DNA of 64,000 nucleotides from Paraburkholderia hayleyella (GTDB lineage: Bacteria; Pseudomonadota; Gammaproteobacteria; Burkholderiales; Burkholderiaceae), in contig NZ_QPES01000001.1 in the NCBI RefSeq assembly GCF_009455685.1, forward strand, positions 2,294,001 to 2,358,000, read 5' to 3'. The notes beneath the pieces are model-generated. The model did not search any database. It had not been told where the DNA came from and saw only the letters and a program-made list of their open reading frames with translations. Of this stretch, positions 1 to 9,227 are shown in pieces. Within the stretch, counting starts at the first letter, position 1. Each line of letters starts with the position of its first letter. A program made the position numbers and the translations under genes.

Positions 1-484
1 CGGCCACCGCAACGGCCGAGGTATCCGAGCCGCCCCGGCCCAGCGTGGTGATATGACCATCGGGATCAATGCCCTGAAACCCGGTGATCACCACCACCCG
101 GCCCGCGTCGAGATCGCGCAGGACGCGCTCGCCATCGATATCGCTAATCCGTGCCTTGGTAAAAGCGCTATCGGTTTTGACCGGCACTTGCCAGCCCGTG
201 TAGCTGATCGCGTCGACACCGGCTTCCTGCAGCGCGATGGACAGCAGGCCCACGCTCACCTGCTCGCCGGTTGCGGCAATCATGTCGAGCTCGCGCGGGC
301 TGGGCTGCGACGAAATCTCTTTGGCGAGGCCAAGCAGACGGTTGGTTTCGCCGGACATCGCCGACGGGACAACGACCATCTTGTGACCCGCCTTGTGCCA
401 CTTGGCGACGCGTTGTGCGACATTCTTGATGCGCTCGACCGAGCCCATCGAAGTGCCGCCGTATTTATGTACGATGAGTGCCAT
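1..484 (-). CDS. lysC: Aspartate kinase, N-terminal part (runs off the window)
   Basis: This is the N-terminal 161 codons of aspartokinase, which phosphorylates L-aspartate in the first step of lysine, threonine and methionine synthesis. The start at 484 reads [15 protein letters not shown], with the kinase signature KYGGTS. It is followed by the conserved stretches [11 protein letters not shown] and [20 protein letters not shown]. The frame stays open to base 1, so the rest of the kinase domain and the C-terminal regulatory ACT domains lie outside the window. The gene is transcribed away from tilS, which lies upstream on the same strand with a 301-base gap. Identification is secure; allosteric type cannot be judged from this fragment. 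Confidence 0.95.
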   Translation of the reverse strand, partial: MALIVHKYGGTSMGSVERIKNVAQRVAKWHKAGHKMVVVPSAMSGETNRLLGLAKEISSQPSPRELDMIAATGEQVSVGLLSIALQEAGVDAISYTGWQVPVKTDSAFTKARISDIDGERVLRDLDAGRVVVITGFQGIDPDGHITTLGRGGSDTSAVAVA

Positions 485-785
485 TGTCGTTTTGAACTGG
501 AGAAAAAACCGCAAACCCGCAAAACCGCGTTACCGCGCCCGAAATCAATCTGCCCCGCGCCTGTGCCCTTCCGTCTGGTGCAGCTGGTGCAGCTGGTGCA
601 GCTGGTGCATCTGGTGCATCCGGCGCACTCAACCACAATCAGAAGCCAATTGCGGCGGCCCGGGCAAAACGGGTAACCCTACCCGATCGAAAGGTAAAAA
701 ACAAGCCGAAAAGAGACTCTCAAAATTGCGCAAACCGAATCCCAATAAAGGTTCGGTCAATCTTTCAGATGAGCGTCAGCGCCCC
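485..785. other. Intergenic region between tilS and lysC
   Basis: No convincing gene, tRNA or terminator was seen in these 301 bases. The stretch contains a five-copy 9-bp tandem repeat (575-619) and, on the minus strand, must hold whatever leader lysC uses if lysC is not read through from tilS. Confidence 0.5.
575..619. repeat. 9-bp tandem repeat, 5 copies
   Basis: The unit ctggtgcag occurs three times (575-601), followed by two copies of the variant ctggtgcat (602-619). It lies between lysC and tilS and is not in a recognised gene. Confidence 0.9.
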
Positions 786-2273
786 TCAGGCGAGCAGCAG
801 ATCCTCGCGCCAGTCGATTCGCACACCAGGCGAGCGGCTGTGTGCCGCATCAGGTTCGGGCAGCGCGGCATGATTCACGCCAAGCAAAGGCACGTACAAC
901 AGGACCTCGCCCACCCACAGCAGCGGCACATCGCGCCTCCATGCGGGCACGCCTTGCTCCTGGAAAAGATTTTTCAGCGTCCGGCCAGGACTTAAGCGTT
1001 TGCGGCGCATTCGCTCACCGCCACGGCGGGAGCGTGCCGTCAACAGCGCCTGGTCGAGCAGCGCCCGTGGCACCGCGTCAGGATCATCCTGGCTCGCAGC
1101 CGTAAACACAAAGGTGCCGCGCCATTGCGGCAAGCGCCAGATGGCTTCGCCTTGCCACACAAGCTGGCTGACTTCCCGCTCAGGCTGTGTCGTTTCATCC
1201 GCGGGTTCGGCACTATCACCCGCTTCCCAGTAAAGCGCACCGCGATAGCAGCGCAGCGCGTGGCCCGCATGGTCGACGCGCAGCGCATGGCCGCCCTGAA
1301 CCGCGCGCAACTGCCGCCACGCGTCGTTCAAACGCGCGGCAGAGGGCGCAGGCAAACCGCACAGGCGTATCCAGTAGCGCAGCAGGTTCAACGCCCGGTC
1401 GTCATCGAGCGCCAGCAAGCCCGCATGCGAGAGCGAGACCTGCAAAGGCAGTAAAGCAGACGACGGCGATGGCAGCGAGGGCGAAGACAGAAACGAAGAC
1501 GCCGTCCCCTCCTCGTCAAGCGCCACGTTTTGCAGATCCCGCCACGCAAGCGTATCGAGCAGGCCTTGCGCCGCTGCCGCATGCGCTGCGGTACGCGACA
1601 GCGCATCGCGGAACCCTGGAAAATGCACCGCCAGCGCAGGCATGACCTCATGGCGCAGCGCGTTGCGCGCATACCGCGTATCTGTGTTGGATTCGTCGTC
1701 GATCCAGTGCAGGTCCCGCTCCGCGGCATAGCGTTCCAGTTGGGCGCGCAGTATATGCAGCAAGGGCCGCTGATGGACCACTGACGCACCTGGCGGCAAG
1801 CGCTCAGCCGCCATCGCGGCCAGCCCGGCGAGACCACTGCCACGCAGCAGTTGCAACAGCACCGTTTCGGCTTGATCGTCCGCATGCTGCCCAAGCCACA
1901 GCGCATCGACACGATGCTCGCGGCACAGTGCCTCAAGCGCGCGATAACGCGCATCGCGGGCCGCGGCCTCAAGGCCGTGTCCCGCGCCGCGCGACACGTC
2001 GGCATGCTGGGCGGCAAAAGCCACGCCATGCGCCGCTGCAACCGCCTGACAATGCGCGAGCCAGGCATCGGCGTTCGGACTCAGGCCGTGATGCACATGC
2101 AACGCGATACAGCGCGCCGCGCCGGCCACCCGGACGGCCGCGTCGAGCAGCACGGAGGAATCCACGCCGCCACTAAACGCAAGCGCCACTTTGGCGCCAG
2201 CCGGCAGCGATGCCAGCGCCGCACCGATCGCCCCGGTCACGAGGCGATCAATGGAAGGATCAATGAAAGGCAT
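786..2273 (-). CDS. tilS: tRNA(Ile)-lysidine synthetase
   Basis: TilS ligates lysine to C34 of the CAU-anticodon tRNA-Ile using ATP, changing both decoding and charging specificity; it is essential in most bacteria. The 495-residue product has the PP-loop ATPase motif SGGVDSS at about residues 34-40, then HHGLSPNAD and QHADDQAETVLLQLLRGSGL. The C-terminal substrate-binding domain is visible as RRKRLSPGRTLKNLF near residue 440. ATG at 2273 is preferred over an adjoining in-frame GTG at 2276; no clear Shine-Dalgarno sequence precedes either. It is co-oriented with accA upstream and lysC downstream. Confidence 0.95.
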   Translation of the reverse strand: MPFIDPSIDRLVTGAIGAALASLPAGAKVALAFSGGVDSSVLLDAAVRVAGAARCIALHVHHGLSPNADAWLAHCQAVAAAHGVAFAAQHADVSRGAGHGLEAAARDARYRALEALCREHRVDALWLGQHADDQAETVLLQLLRGSGLAGLAAMAAERLPPGASVVHQRPLLHILRAQLERYAAERDLHWIDDESNTDTRYARNALRHEVMPALAVHFPGFRDALSRTAAHAAAAQGLLDTLAWRDLQNVALDEEGTASSFLSSPSLPSPSSALLPLQVSLSHAGLLALDDDRALNLLRYWIRLCGLPAPSAARLNDAWRQLRAVQGGHALRVDHAGHALRCYRGALYWEAGDSAEPADETTQPEREVSQLVWQGEAIWRLPQWRGTFVFTAASQDDPDAVPRALLDQALLTARSRRGGERMRRKRLSPGRTLKNLFQEQGVPAWRRDVPLLWVGEVLLYVPLLGVNHAALPEPDAAHSRSPGVRIDWREDLLLA

Positions 2274-2364
2274 CACCGCGAGGAGGCTTCAAGCGCCGGA
2301 AGTTTGAATGAGAGGAAAAACGGGGGACAGGCAGGCGCCAGGCACGCTGGAGCGCTAGCGTATA

Positions 2365-2397
2365 CGCCCGCCCGGCGCCCGCCCGGCGCCCGCCCGG
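2365..2397. repeat. 11-bp tandem repeat, 3 perfect copies, abutting the accA stop
   Basis: The unit cgcccgcccgg is repeated three times without change and ends at the base next to the accA stop codon (2398-2400). It lies in the 124-bp gap between accA and tilS. Confidence 0.9.
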
Positions 2398-3369
2398 TCA
2401 GGCACCCGGCGCCGTTTCCTTGAATTTGCCGTAAGCCATCAGGCGCTCAAAACGGCGCTGACGCAGATCCGTCGTGCTCATCCCCTGGAACTGGCGCAGC
2501 GTATCGGAGAGCGCGCGCCGCAGCAGCGCGGCCATCCCCTTCACATCACGGTGCGCACCGCCTACCGGCTCGGCCACGATCTTGTCGATCAAACCCAGCG
2601 CTTTCAGCCGGTGCGCGGTGAGCCCCAGCGCTTCCGCGGCTTCGGGCGCCTTCGCCGCGCTCTTCCAGAGAATCGACGCGCAGCCTTCTGGCGAAATCAC
2701 GGAGTACGTCGAAAACTGCAGCATCAACACGCTGTCGCCGACGGCGATGGCAAGCGCGCCGCCCGATCCGCCTTCGCCGATGATCGTGGCAATGATCGGC
2801 GTTTTCAGCTCGGCCATCACATACAGGTTGCGGCCAATGGCTTCCGACTGGCCCCGCTCTTCGGCACCAATGCCTGGATAGGCGCCGGGGGTGTCGATAA
2901 ACGTGAAAATCGGCAAGCCGAATTTTTCAGCGAGCCGCATCAACCGTTCAGCCTTGCGATACCCCTCGGGGCGCGGCATGCCGAAATTGCGCAGCGAACG
3001 CTCACGGGTATCGCGGCCTTTTTGCTGGCCAATCACCATGCAGGGCTGGCCGCTGAAACGGGCGAGGCCGCCCACGATCGACAGGTCGTCCGTGTAAGAA
3101 CGGTCGCCATGCAGTTCGTGAAAATCGGTGAAAAGCTCATTGACGTAATCGAGCGTGTACGGCCGCTGCGGATGACGGGCAATCTGTGAGACTTGCCACG
3201 GCGTCAGGTTGGCGTAGAGATCTTTGGTCAGTTGCAGGCTTTTTTTCGAGAGCCGCTCGATTTCTTCCGAAATATCAACAGCCGAATCGTCCTGCACGAA
3301 GCGTAATTCTTCGATCTTTGCTTCGAGTTCAGCAATCGGCTGTTCGAAATCCAGAAACGTGGTCTTCAT
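2398..3369 (-). CDS. accA: Acetyl-CoA carboxylase carboxyltransferase subunit alpha
   Basis: AccA pairs with AccD to move the carboxyl group from biotin-BCCP to acetyl-CoA, giving malonyl-CoA for fatty-acid synthesis in the cytoplasm. The 323-residue product has the family's usual length and begins [20 protein letters not shown]. The crotonase-fold core is clear, with [20 protein letters not shown], the glycine-rich [15 protein letters not shown] and [24 protein letters not shown] sequence lies just upstream of the start. It stands upstream of tilS in a minus-strand run that also includes the glycosylase gene. Confidence 0.97.
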   Translation of the reverse strand: MKTTFLDFEQPIAELEAKIEELRFVQDDSAVDISEEIERLSKKSLQLTKDLYANLTPWQVSQIARHPQRPYTLDYVNELFTDFHELHGDRSYTDDLSIVGGLARFSGQPCMVIGQQKGRDTRERSLRNFGMPRPEGYRKAERLMRLAEKFGLPIFTFIDTPGAYPGIGAEERGQSEAIGRNLYVMAELKTPIIATIIGEGGSGGALAIAVGDSVLMLQFSTYSVISPEGCASILWKSAAKAPEAAEALGLTAHRLKALGLIDKIVAEPVGGAHRDVKGMAALLRRALSDTLRQFQGMSTTDLRQRRFERLMAYGKFKETAPGA

Positions 3370-3480
3370 GGGTTGTCATCCTTGGACTTACCGGCAGCGC
3401 GTATTCTACCTGCGCGCGCTCCGCTCAAAATACTTCGCGGCTATGGCCTTTGAAAAGACCCTGGCCGTGAAACGAAACCG

Positions 3481-4539
3481 TTAATAATCGACGGGCAAGG
3501 GATCAAGGCTGCGCCACATGTACCAGGTGGCCACCGTGCGCCAGGGCTCCCAGTTTGCGGCGACCTCCCGTGCCTCACTGCGCGTGACGGGCTCGCCACT
3601 AAAGTAATTCACGCTGATGGCGCGGATCAGGCCTAAATCGTCAAGTGGCAGCACATTGGGCCGCGACAGGTTGAAAATCAGAAACATCTCGGCGGTCCAG
3701 CGTCCAATGCCGCGAATCTGTGTCAGTTCGGCAATCACCGCCTCGTCATCCATCGACGTCCATTTGCCCACGTGCAGCGCGCCCGAGACAAAATGCCGGG
3801 CCAGATCAAGGATGTATTCTGTCTTGCGTTTTGACAGCCCGCACGCCATCAGTTTGTCGTGACCCAGCTTGATGAACTGTTGCGGCACCAGCTTCGGGCA
3901 CGCGGTTTCGACGCGCTGCCACACCGCTTGCGCGGACGTCACCGAGATCTGTTGTCCAACCACCGAGCGCGCCAGCGTGACAAACGGATCGCCCCGGCTC
4001 AGCAAATGCACCGGGCCAAACTTCGGAATCAGCTTGCTGAGAATCCGGTCACGCTTGACGAGATCGTTACAAGCCCCGTCCCAGTAGGCTGGCCGCTCGA
4101 TCTCGGGCGTCAGGCCACCCAGTTGCACAGGAACGGCAACTTCAGTATTGATATCGATATTGATATCGATATCAATATCAGCCTCAGGCAAGCTTTCCTG
4201 GGCTTTCGCCCGAGATGGGCGAGACGCTTTGACATCCTTGTTGTTCTGAACGTCGCTCGTCTCTTTTTTCGCCTTTACTGCTTTCACGGCTTTCACTGTC
4301 TTCAGCGGTTTAAGCGGTTTAAGCGGCTTGGCCGGCTTCAACGCCTTCACTGCCTTCACCGCCGTTATCTCGTTCGGCGCCTCGCCTGCCACGCCCTTGG
4401 CGCCGCGTCCGGCGGCCAGAGGCGTCTTGCCTTTTGCGGCTTTCGCTGCCACAGCGCTTTTCGCGCGGGGCGATTTTGCCGCCGCCGTGCCCGTTGTGGC
4501 TGCGCCCCGTTTAACCGGCGTCTTCGTGGCCGTTGCCAT
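3481..4539 (-). CDS. AlkA-like DNA-3-methyladenine glycosylase with a long basic N-terminal tail
   Basis: The C-terminal ~210 residues are a helix-hairpin-helix GPD base-excision glycosylase that would remove alkylated purines. Visible are SVVGQQISVTSAQAVW, the hairpin IRGIGRWTAEMFLIF, and LPLDDLG carrying the presumed catalytic aspartate. The first ~145 residues are unusual: Ala/Lys-rich low complexity with repeated KAVKALKP/KPLKPLK segments, then an acidic DIDIDINIDIN run. Homologues often have a shorter tail, so the basic part may bind DNA non-specifically (inference). The start at 4539 is supported by an AGGAGG sequence 4-5 bases upstream. It lies 111 bp upstream of accA. Confidence 0.85.
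   Translation of the reverse strand: MATATKTPVKRGAATTGTAAAKSPRAKSAVAAKAAKGKTPLAAGRGAKGVAGEAPNEITAVKAVKALKPAKPLKPLKPLKTVKAVKAVKAKKETSDVQNNKDVKASRPSRAKAQESLPEADIDIDINIDINTEVAVPVQLGGLTPEIERPAYWDGACNDLVKRDRILSKLIPKFGPVHLLSRGDPFVTLARSVVGQQISVTSAQAVWQRVETACPKLVPQQFIKLGHDKLMACGLSKRKTEYILDLARHFVSGALHVGKWTSMDDEAVIAELTQIRGIGRWTAEMFLIFNLSRPNVLPLDDLGLIRAISVNYFSGEPVTRSEAREVAANWEPWRTVATWYMWRSLDPLPVDY
4150..4179. repeat. 6-bp gatatc-type repeat forming a 24-bp palindrome
   Basis: Five hexamers (gatatc, gatatt, gatatc, gatatc, aatatc) lie inside the glycosylase gene; 4156-4179 is a perfect palindrome. It encodes the acidic DIDIDINIDIN stretch that joins the basic tail to the catalytic domain. Confidence 0.85.
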
Positions 4540-4584
4540 CCTGCCTCCTGCGGCGAATCGATTAAAAGAAAGCCCGAGGCGCGC

Positions 4585-5982
4585 TCACACACGCCGCCAT
4601 TCAGTCGATCCACCGGGTTTATCTTCAAGTGCAATCCCGGCTTCGAGCAGTACTGCCCGGAGCCGGTCTGCTTCAGCGTAATTTTTGGCGTGCTTCGCGG
4701 CGACACGCGCCGCGATCATGGCGTCGATTTGATCCGCCTCAAGCGTGACGGCCAGCGCAGGCCCTGACGCCTGCTGCAGGAAGTGGCGCGGCTCGCGCTG
4801 CAGCAAGCCCAGCACGCCTGCCAAGCCCTTGAGCTGGCACGCCAGCGCCGCACTCCGGGTCCGGTTGACTTCGCCCGCCAGCTCGAACAACAGTGCCATG
4901 GCCACCGGCGTGTTGAAGTCATCGTTGAGCGCCGCACTGAAACGCAGCGCATAGGCATCATGCCAGTCAAGCGCCGCCGCATCCGGGGGCACTTCTTTTA
5001 ACGCCGTATACAAGCGGGTCAGCGCCTGGCGCGCGTCGTCGATATGGACATCGCTATAGTTCAGCGGCGAGCGGTAATGCGCCCGTGTGATGAAAAAACG
5101 CACCACTTCGGCGTCGTACTGGGCCAGCACCTCACGAATCGTAAAAAAGTTGCCCAGCGATTTGGACATCTTCTGGTTGTCGATCTGGACATAACCGTTA
5201 TGCATCCAGTAATTGACATAGGTTTGCCCACTCGCGCCTTCGCTCTGGGCGATTTCATTTTCGTGGTGTGGAAACTGCAGGTCCTGGCCGCCGCCGTGAA
5301 TATCGAAATGCTCGCCCAGCAGCGTGCAGCCCATCGCCGAGCACTCGATATGCCAGCCTGGCCGGCCGCGGCCGTATTTCGAATCCCAGCCGCTGTCTTC
5401 AGGCTCGCCGGGCTTGGCCTGCTTCCATAACACGAAATCGAGCGGATCATGCTTGGCGTCATTGGCCGCCACGCGCTCGCCCGCCCGCAGGTCTTCCAGC
5501 GATTTGCCCGATAGCTGGCCATAACGCGCGAACTTGCGCACGGCGTAATTCACGTCGCCGTCATCGGCCTGATAGGCATAACCTTGCGCTTCCAGCTTGT
5601 CGATCAGGCCCAGCATTTGCGGGATGAAATCGGTTGCGCGAGGTTCGAGATCGGGACGCTGAACCCCCAGCGCATCCGCATCTTCATGCATCGCCTGAAT
5701 GAAACGTTCGGTCAGCGCCTTGATGGTTTCACCGTTTTCGAGCGCGCGGCGGATGATCTTGTCGTCGATATCGGTAATGTTGCTCACGTAGGTCACGCGA
5801 TAGCCGAGCTGGCGCAACCAGCGCTGCACGATATCGAACACCACCATCACCCGCGCATGGCCGATATGACAGTAGTCATATACCGTCATGCCGCAGACGT
5901 ACATCCGCACGGCACCGTCTTCAAGTGGCACAAAAGTTTGCTTGTCACGCGCGAGCGTGTTGTAAATGCGCAGAGATTCCAT
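4585..5982 (-). CDS. cysS: Cysteinyl-tRNA synthetase
   Basis: CysS charges tRNA-Cys with cysteine in the cytoplasm. The 465-residue product matches the usual length (about 461 in E. coli). It has the zinc/HIGH region [15 protein letters not shown] near residue 28, further zinc ligands in ECSAMGC and HHENE, and the KMSKSLGN loop. The open frame extends to 6546, but [17 protein letters not shown] at 5982 matches the family N-terminus, so the upstream part is taken as non-coding. It is divergent from the TPR gene at 6236; that gap must hold both promoters. Confidence 0.96.
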   Translation of the reverse strand: MESLRIYNTLARDKQTFVPLEDGAVRMYVCGMTVYDYCHIGHARVMVVFDIVQRWLRQLGYRVTYVSNITDIDDKIIRRALENGETIKALTERFIQAMHEDADALGVQRPDLEPRATDFIPQMLGLIDKLEAQGYAYQADDGDVNYAVRKFARYGQLSGKSLEDLRAGERVAANDAKHDPLDFVLWKQAKPGEPEDSGWDSKYGRGRPGWHIECSAMGCTLLGEHFDIHGGGQDLQFPHHENEIAQSEGASGQTYVNYWMHNGYVQIDNQKMSKSLGNFFTIREVLAQYDAEVVRFFITRAHYRSPLNYSDVHIDDARQALTRLYTALKEVPPDAAALDWHDAYALRFSAALNDDFNTPVAMALLFELAGEVNRTRSAALACQLKGLAGVLGLLQREPRHFLQQASGPALAVTLEADQIDAMIAARVAAKHAKNYAEADRLRAVLLEAGIALEDKPGGSTEWRRV

Positions 5983-6192
5983 AGAGACAGGCGAGGCGTG
6001 GGCCGAATAATCCGTACGGTGCTTCACCTGATGGTGTGTCTGCCGCGCCGGGTAAAGCGAGATTCGCGCGAAAAGCAGCATGGGCAGCAACGAAGCAGCG
6101 CAATTGGTGCGGCGTTCCGGCTGCAAGCAAAACAGAAAGACGACCCCAAGTGGCGAAAAGACAGTCTGTGGTTCGACGGAACGCGCAGACCT

Positions 6193-6218
6193 TTTGTTAG
6201 AATGCGCCGGAGTATAAC
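6193..6218 (+). promoter_or_regulatory. Possible promoter for the TPR gene
   Basis: A TATAAC hexamer (6213-6218) resembles a sigma-70 -10 box and lies 17 bases before the TPR start. No good -35 box is seen at standard spacing; the T-rich stretch near 6193 is the nearest candidate. Weak support. Confidence 0.25.
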
Positions 6219-6235
6219 ACCCAGAATTCAAGCCT

Positions 6236-6973
6236 ATGAAACCTTCCAATGGCCGCGTATGCAGCGCCAAAGCCCTTGCCATCACGGCCCTTTGCGGTTT
6301 CACTCTGACGTTTTTTTCGGCTAGCGCGGCCGCCGCGCCAAACAGCTCGCCTCTGGCATCGGGCTCCGCCGTGCGCGACAGCACGCCTGAAATCGACGCC
6401 TCCATCGCAGCCCAAAACTGGGATACCGCGCTCGCCCAGCTTGAGACACGCATTGCCGCCCATCCGCGTGACGCCCAGGCGAAATTCAAGCGCGCCACGG
6501 TGCTCGCCCGGCTCAAGCGCGACGACGAAGCCATCGCCGCCTTCACCGAACTGACGCAGATCTATCCCGAACTGCCCGAACCCTACAACAACCTGGCCAT
6601 GCTCGAAGCCAGACGGGGCCACTATGCTGAAGCACGCCAGGCGCTGGAAATGGCCATCAAGGTCAACCCTGGCTATGGTTTGGCCTACGAAAATCTCGGT
6701 GACCTTTATTTGCGTCTGGCTAGCGAAGCCTATCGCCACGCCCAGGATTCAGGGCAAGCCAGCGGGACCACGCGTCAGCGGCTAGGCGATATCCAGAAAA
6801 TCATCGCCCCGCCGCCAACCCCAACCCGGCCCGGCGACAGCCCGGCTGCGCGTGCGGCAATCGCGGCCCCTCCCGCGCCTGCCATCGAAGCGCCGCTACA
6901 AACCCCCGGCTTCCAGTTCGGCGGCCCCTCCGGCTCGATGGCCATCCTGCCTTACGTCGCCCCTTCCCGCTAA
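6236..6973 (+). CDS. Exported tetratricopeptide-repeat protein
   Basis: A 245-residue exported protein with an N-terminal signal peptide (about residues 1-35, ending SASAAAA). A TPR superhelix covers about residues 50-160, for example [26 protein letters not shown] and [41 protein letters not shown]. The last ~70 residues are Pro/Ala-rich and probably disordered. TPR proteins act as protein-protein scaffolds; nothing here fixes a partner. The same gene commonly sits between cysS and the ppi genes in Burkholderia. It is first in a plus-strand run with ppiA, ppiB and lpxH. Confidence 0.85.
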   Translation: MKPSNGRVCSAKALAITALCGFTLTFFSASAAAAPNSSPLASGSAVRDSTPEIDASIAAQNWDTALAQLETRIAAHPRDAQAKFKRATVLARLKRDDEAIAAFTELTQIYPELPEPYNNLAMLEARRGHYAEARQALEMAIKVNPGYGLAYENLGDLYLRLASEAYRHAQDSGQASGTTRQRLGDIQKIIAPPPTPTRPGDSPAARAAIAAPPAPAIEAPLQTPGFQFGGPSGSMAILPYVAPSR

Positions 6974-7073
6974 GCCTCTCGCGCCACCCCGTTGTTGACT
7001 CTTTGCTTTTTCTTTATCCCTTTACCCCTTTGCTCTTTTGAACCACGCTTCATTACCCCTCTAGAGGATCTCC

Positions 7074-7655
7074 ATGAAACGGTTGATGCTGGCGCTCGGT
7101 AGCGCCGCCCTGATCGCCCAGGCTCCGGCCTTTGCCCAGCCCACCGCGCAAGCCGCGCATCCCGCTGTGCTGTTCAAGACCTCGGCGGGTAACATCCGCG
7201 TCGAGCTTTACCCTGAAAAAGCCCCCAAATCCGTTGAGAACTTTCTGGGCTACGTCAAATCCGGCCAGTACAACGGCACGATTTTCCATCGCGTGATTCG
7301 CGGCTTCATGATTCAGGGCGGCGGCTTCACCACCAGCTATGCCGAAAAACCCACGCGCGCGCCCATTCCGCTTGAAAGCCGCAACGGCCTGAAAAACACC
7401 GCCGGCACACTCGCCATGGCGCGCACCAGCGACCCTAATTCAGCCACCGCGCAGTTCTTCATCAATACCGTCGATAACGCCGGGCTGGATTACCCCAACC
7501 CCGATGGCAATGGCTATGCGGTATTCGGCAAGGTCACCTCGGGCATGGATGTCGTGAAAAAAATCGAAGGCACGCCCACCACCTCGCGCGGCCCGATGAG
7601 CGATGTGCCGCAAACCCCCATCGTGATCGAGTCCGCCACCGTCGTCGGCAAATAA
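7074..7655 (+). CDS. ppiA: Periplasmic peptidyl-prolyl cis-trans isomerase, cyclophilin type
   Basis: A cyclophilin that speeds proline isomerisation during folding of exported proteins. The 193-residue product has a signal peptide (MKRLMLALGSAALIAQAPAFAQ) and the cyclophilin signatures [15 protein letters not shown] and [11 protein letters not shown]. An AGAGGATCT sequence precedes the ATG at good spacing. It is followed 105 bp later by a cytoplasmic paralogue that shares the APKSVENFL and FHRVI blocks, so the two look like an old tandem duplication. Localisation is inferred from the signal peptide. Confidence 0.93.
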   Translation: MKRLMLALGSAALIAQAPAFAQPTAQAAHPAVLFKTSAGNIRVELYPEKAPKSVENFLGYVKSGQYNGTIFHRVIRGFMIQGGGFTTSYAEKPTRAPIPLESRNGLKNTAGTLAMARTSDPNSATAQFFINTVDNAGLDYPNPDGNGYAVFGKVTSGMDVVKKIEGTPTTSRGPMSDVPQTPIVIESATVVGK

Positions 7656-7760
7656 ACGTGTTTCACCTCAAGGCGCGCCTGGGGCAGCCATGCCGCCTGT
7701 CGCGCCAGCTTTCCGCTCTTTTCTTTTTAACCCGCCACCCGTCTGGCAAAGGATTTCATC

Positions 7761-8255
7761 ATGGTTGAACTGCATACCAATCACGGCATCATCAAGCTTG
7801 AACTCAACGCTGAAAAAGCGCCTAAATCCGTTGAAAACTTTCTCAACTATGTGAAATCCGGCCATTACAACAACACCGTTTTTCATCGCGTCATTGACGG
7901 CTTCATGATCCAGGGCGGCGGCTTCGAGCCTGGCATGACGCAAAAAGCGACGGGCGAGCAAATTGCCAACGAAGCCAACAACGGCCTGAAAAACGTCAAG
8001 GGCTCGATTGCCATGGCGCGCACGAACGATCCGCATTCGGCAACCGCGCAGTTCTTCATCAACGTCAGCGACAACGACTTCCTCAACCACACGTCGCCTA
8101 CGCCGCAGGGCTGGGGCTATGCCGTGTTCGGCAAGGTGGTGGACGGCCTCGATGTGGTGGAGAAAATCCGCAAGGTCAAGACCGGCACGAAGGGCTTTCA
8201 CCAGGACGTGCCTACCGACGACGTCATCATCGAAAAAGCCGTCATCGTCGAATAA
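7761..8255 (+). CDS. ppiB: Cytoplasmic peptidyl-prolyl cis-trans isomerase, cyclophilin type
   Basis: A 164-residue cyclophilin without signal peptide, so cytoplasmic, matching the size of E. coli PpiB. It begins [22 protein letters not shown] and carries [15 protein letters not shown] and [19 protein letters not shown], the active-site segments. An AAAGGA sequence stands upstream of the ATG. It follows the periplasmic paralogue and precedes lpxH on the same strand. Confidence 0.95.
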   Translation: MVELHTNHGIIKLELNAEKAPKSVENFLNYVKSGHYNNTVFHRVIDGFMIQGGGFEPGMTQKATGEQIANEANNGLKNVKGSIAMARTNDPHSATAQFFINVSDNDFLNHTSPTPQGWGYAVFGKVVDGLDVVEKIRKVKTGTKGFHQDVPTDDVIIEKAVIVE

Positions 8256-8300
8256 CGTGACCCACGCCCGATGCTTGCCCAAGCGTGAGCCATGAACCGT

Positions 8301-8328
8301 GAATCATGAATCACGAATCACGAATCAA
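8301..8328. repeat. 7-bp tandem repeat, 4 copies, before lpxH
   Basis: Units gaatcat, gaatcac, gaatcac and gaatcaa stand head to tail in the ppiB-lpxH gap, ending 14 bases before the lpxH ATG, where a Shine-Dalgarno sequence would be expected. Confidence 0.85.
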
Positions 8329-8342
8329 GGGCTGACGCCTTG

Positions 8343-9149
8343 ATGCTGCCTGATACGCCACAGGGTAGCGCGGCTGCGGGCGGGCCCGGCGCGGGTGCTG
8401 CGCCCGCGCCCGCGCGTCCGCTCTTTTTCATCGCCGACCTGCATTTGAGCGAGGCGATTCCACGCACGGTGGCGGCGTTCGAGCACTTCGTGCGCGTGAC
8501 CGCGGAAGAAGCCGATTCGGTTTTTATTCTCGGCGACCTGTTCGAATACTGGATCGGCGACGACATGCTCGCCGAACCCTTTGTGGCGCGCATGGCTGCC
8601 TTGATGCATACGTTGTCCGAACGGGGCATCGCGCTCTATGTCATGCATGGCAACCGCGACTTCCTGCTAGGCCGGCGTTTTATGCAAGCCGCTGGCGCCA
8701 TCGGGTTGCCCGACCCGTTCACCCTCACGGCCTTTGGCTTGCGCCTCACGCTCGCCCATGGCGATGCCCAATGCACCGCAGACCACGGCTATCAACGGTT
8801 TCGCCGTCTGGTACGGATGCCGCTTGTGCAACAACTTTTTCTGGCGTGGCCGCTCAAATGGCGCCTGGCGCTCGCCGAACGCATGCGGCGCAACAGCGAA
8901 GCAGGCCGCCTGCGCCCCGTCACGCCGCGCTATGACGTCACGCGCGAAGCCATCGCCGCACTGTTCAAAAAATCGGGCACGGCCACCCTCATTCATGGCC
9001 ATACGCATCGCCCGGCCCGTCATGTGGAAGCGGACGGCACGCGCTGGGTACTGCCGGACTGGGAGCTGGATCACGGTGAGCGGCGCGGCGGCTATCTGCG
9101 GCTCGATGCTCAAGGCATCACGGCGCAAGCGCTCGATGAGGCTCAATGA
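8343..9149 (+). CDS. lpxH: UDP-2,3-diacylglucosamine diphosphatase
   Basis: LpxH hydrolyses UDP-2,3-diacylglucosamine to lipid X and UMP, the fourth step of lipid A synthesis at the inner membrane. The 268-residue product has all calcineurin-like metal motifs: ADLHLS, GDLFEYWIGDD, HGNRDFLLG, LAHGDAQC and HGHTHRPARH. The first ~28 residues are a Gly/Ala/Pro-rich extension before the conserved RPLFFIADLHL. ATG at 8343 is chosen over an adjoining TTG at 8340; no Shine-Dalgarno is seen. The 3' end is covered by a 15-bp tandem repeat. Confidence 0.94.
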   Translation: MLPDTPQGSAAAGGPGAGAAPAPARPLFFIADLHLSEAIPRTVAAFEHFVRVTAEEADSVFILGDLFEYWIGDDMLAEPFVARMAALMHTLSERGIALYVMHGNRDFLLGRRFMQAAGAIGLPDPFTLTAFGLRLTLAHGDAQCTADHGYQRFRRLVRMPLVQQLFLAWPLKWRLALAERMRRNSEAGRLRPVTPRYDVTREAIAALFKKSGTATLIHGHTHRPARHVEADGTRWVLPDWELDHGERRGGYLRLDAQGITAQALDEAQ

Positions 9150-9180
9150 CATGAGGTTCAATGACATGAGGCTCAATGAA
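9136..9180. repeat. 15-bp tandem repeat, 3 copies, spanning the lpxH stop codon
   Basis: Copies of atgaggctcaatgac run 9136-9150, 9151-9165 (one change) and 9166-9180 (last base changed). The first copy encodes the last residues and stop of lpxH, and each copy repeats that TGA. Confidence 0.9.
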
Positions 9181-9227
9181 GCGCAATGAGGCTTGAGCCG
9201 CGCACGGCATCGGCCCGGCGCCCACGC

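Noticed and set aside
485..785. A tRNA gene between lysC and tilS
   Set aside because: Looked for because a tRNA might occur there; no T-arm consensus or acceptor stem pairing was found.
3859..4767. 302-codon plus-strand open frame opposite the glycosylase
   Set aside because: Its residues mirror the low-complexity Lys/Ala tail and the gatatc repeat; the opposite strand has the recognisable domain.
5983..6546. 188-codon N-terminal extension of cysS
   Set aside because: It matches nothing and overlaps the divergent TPR gene; the family start fits ATG 5982.
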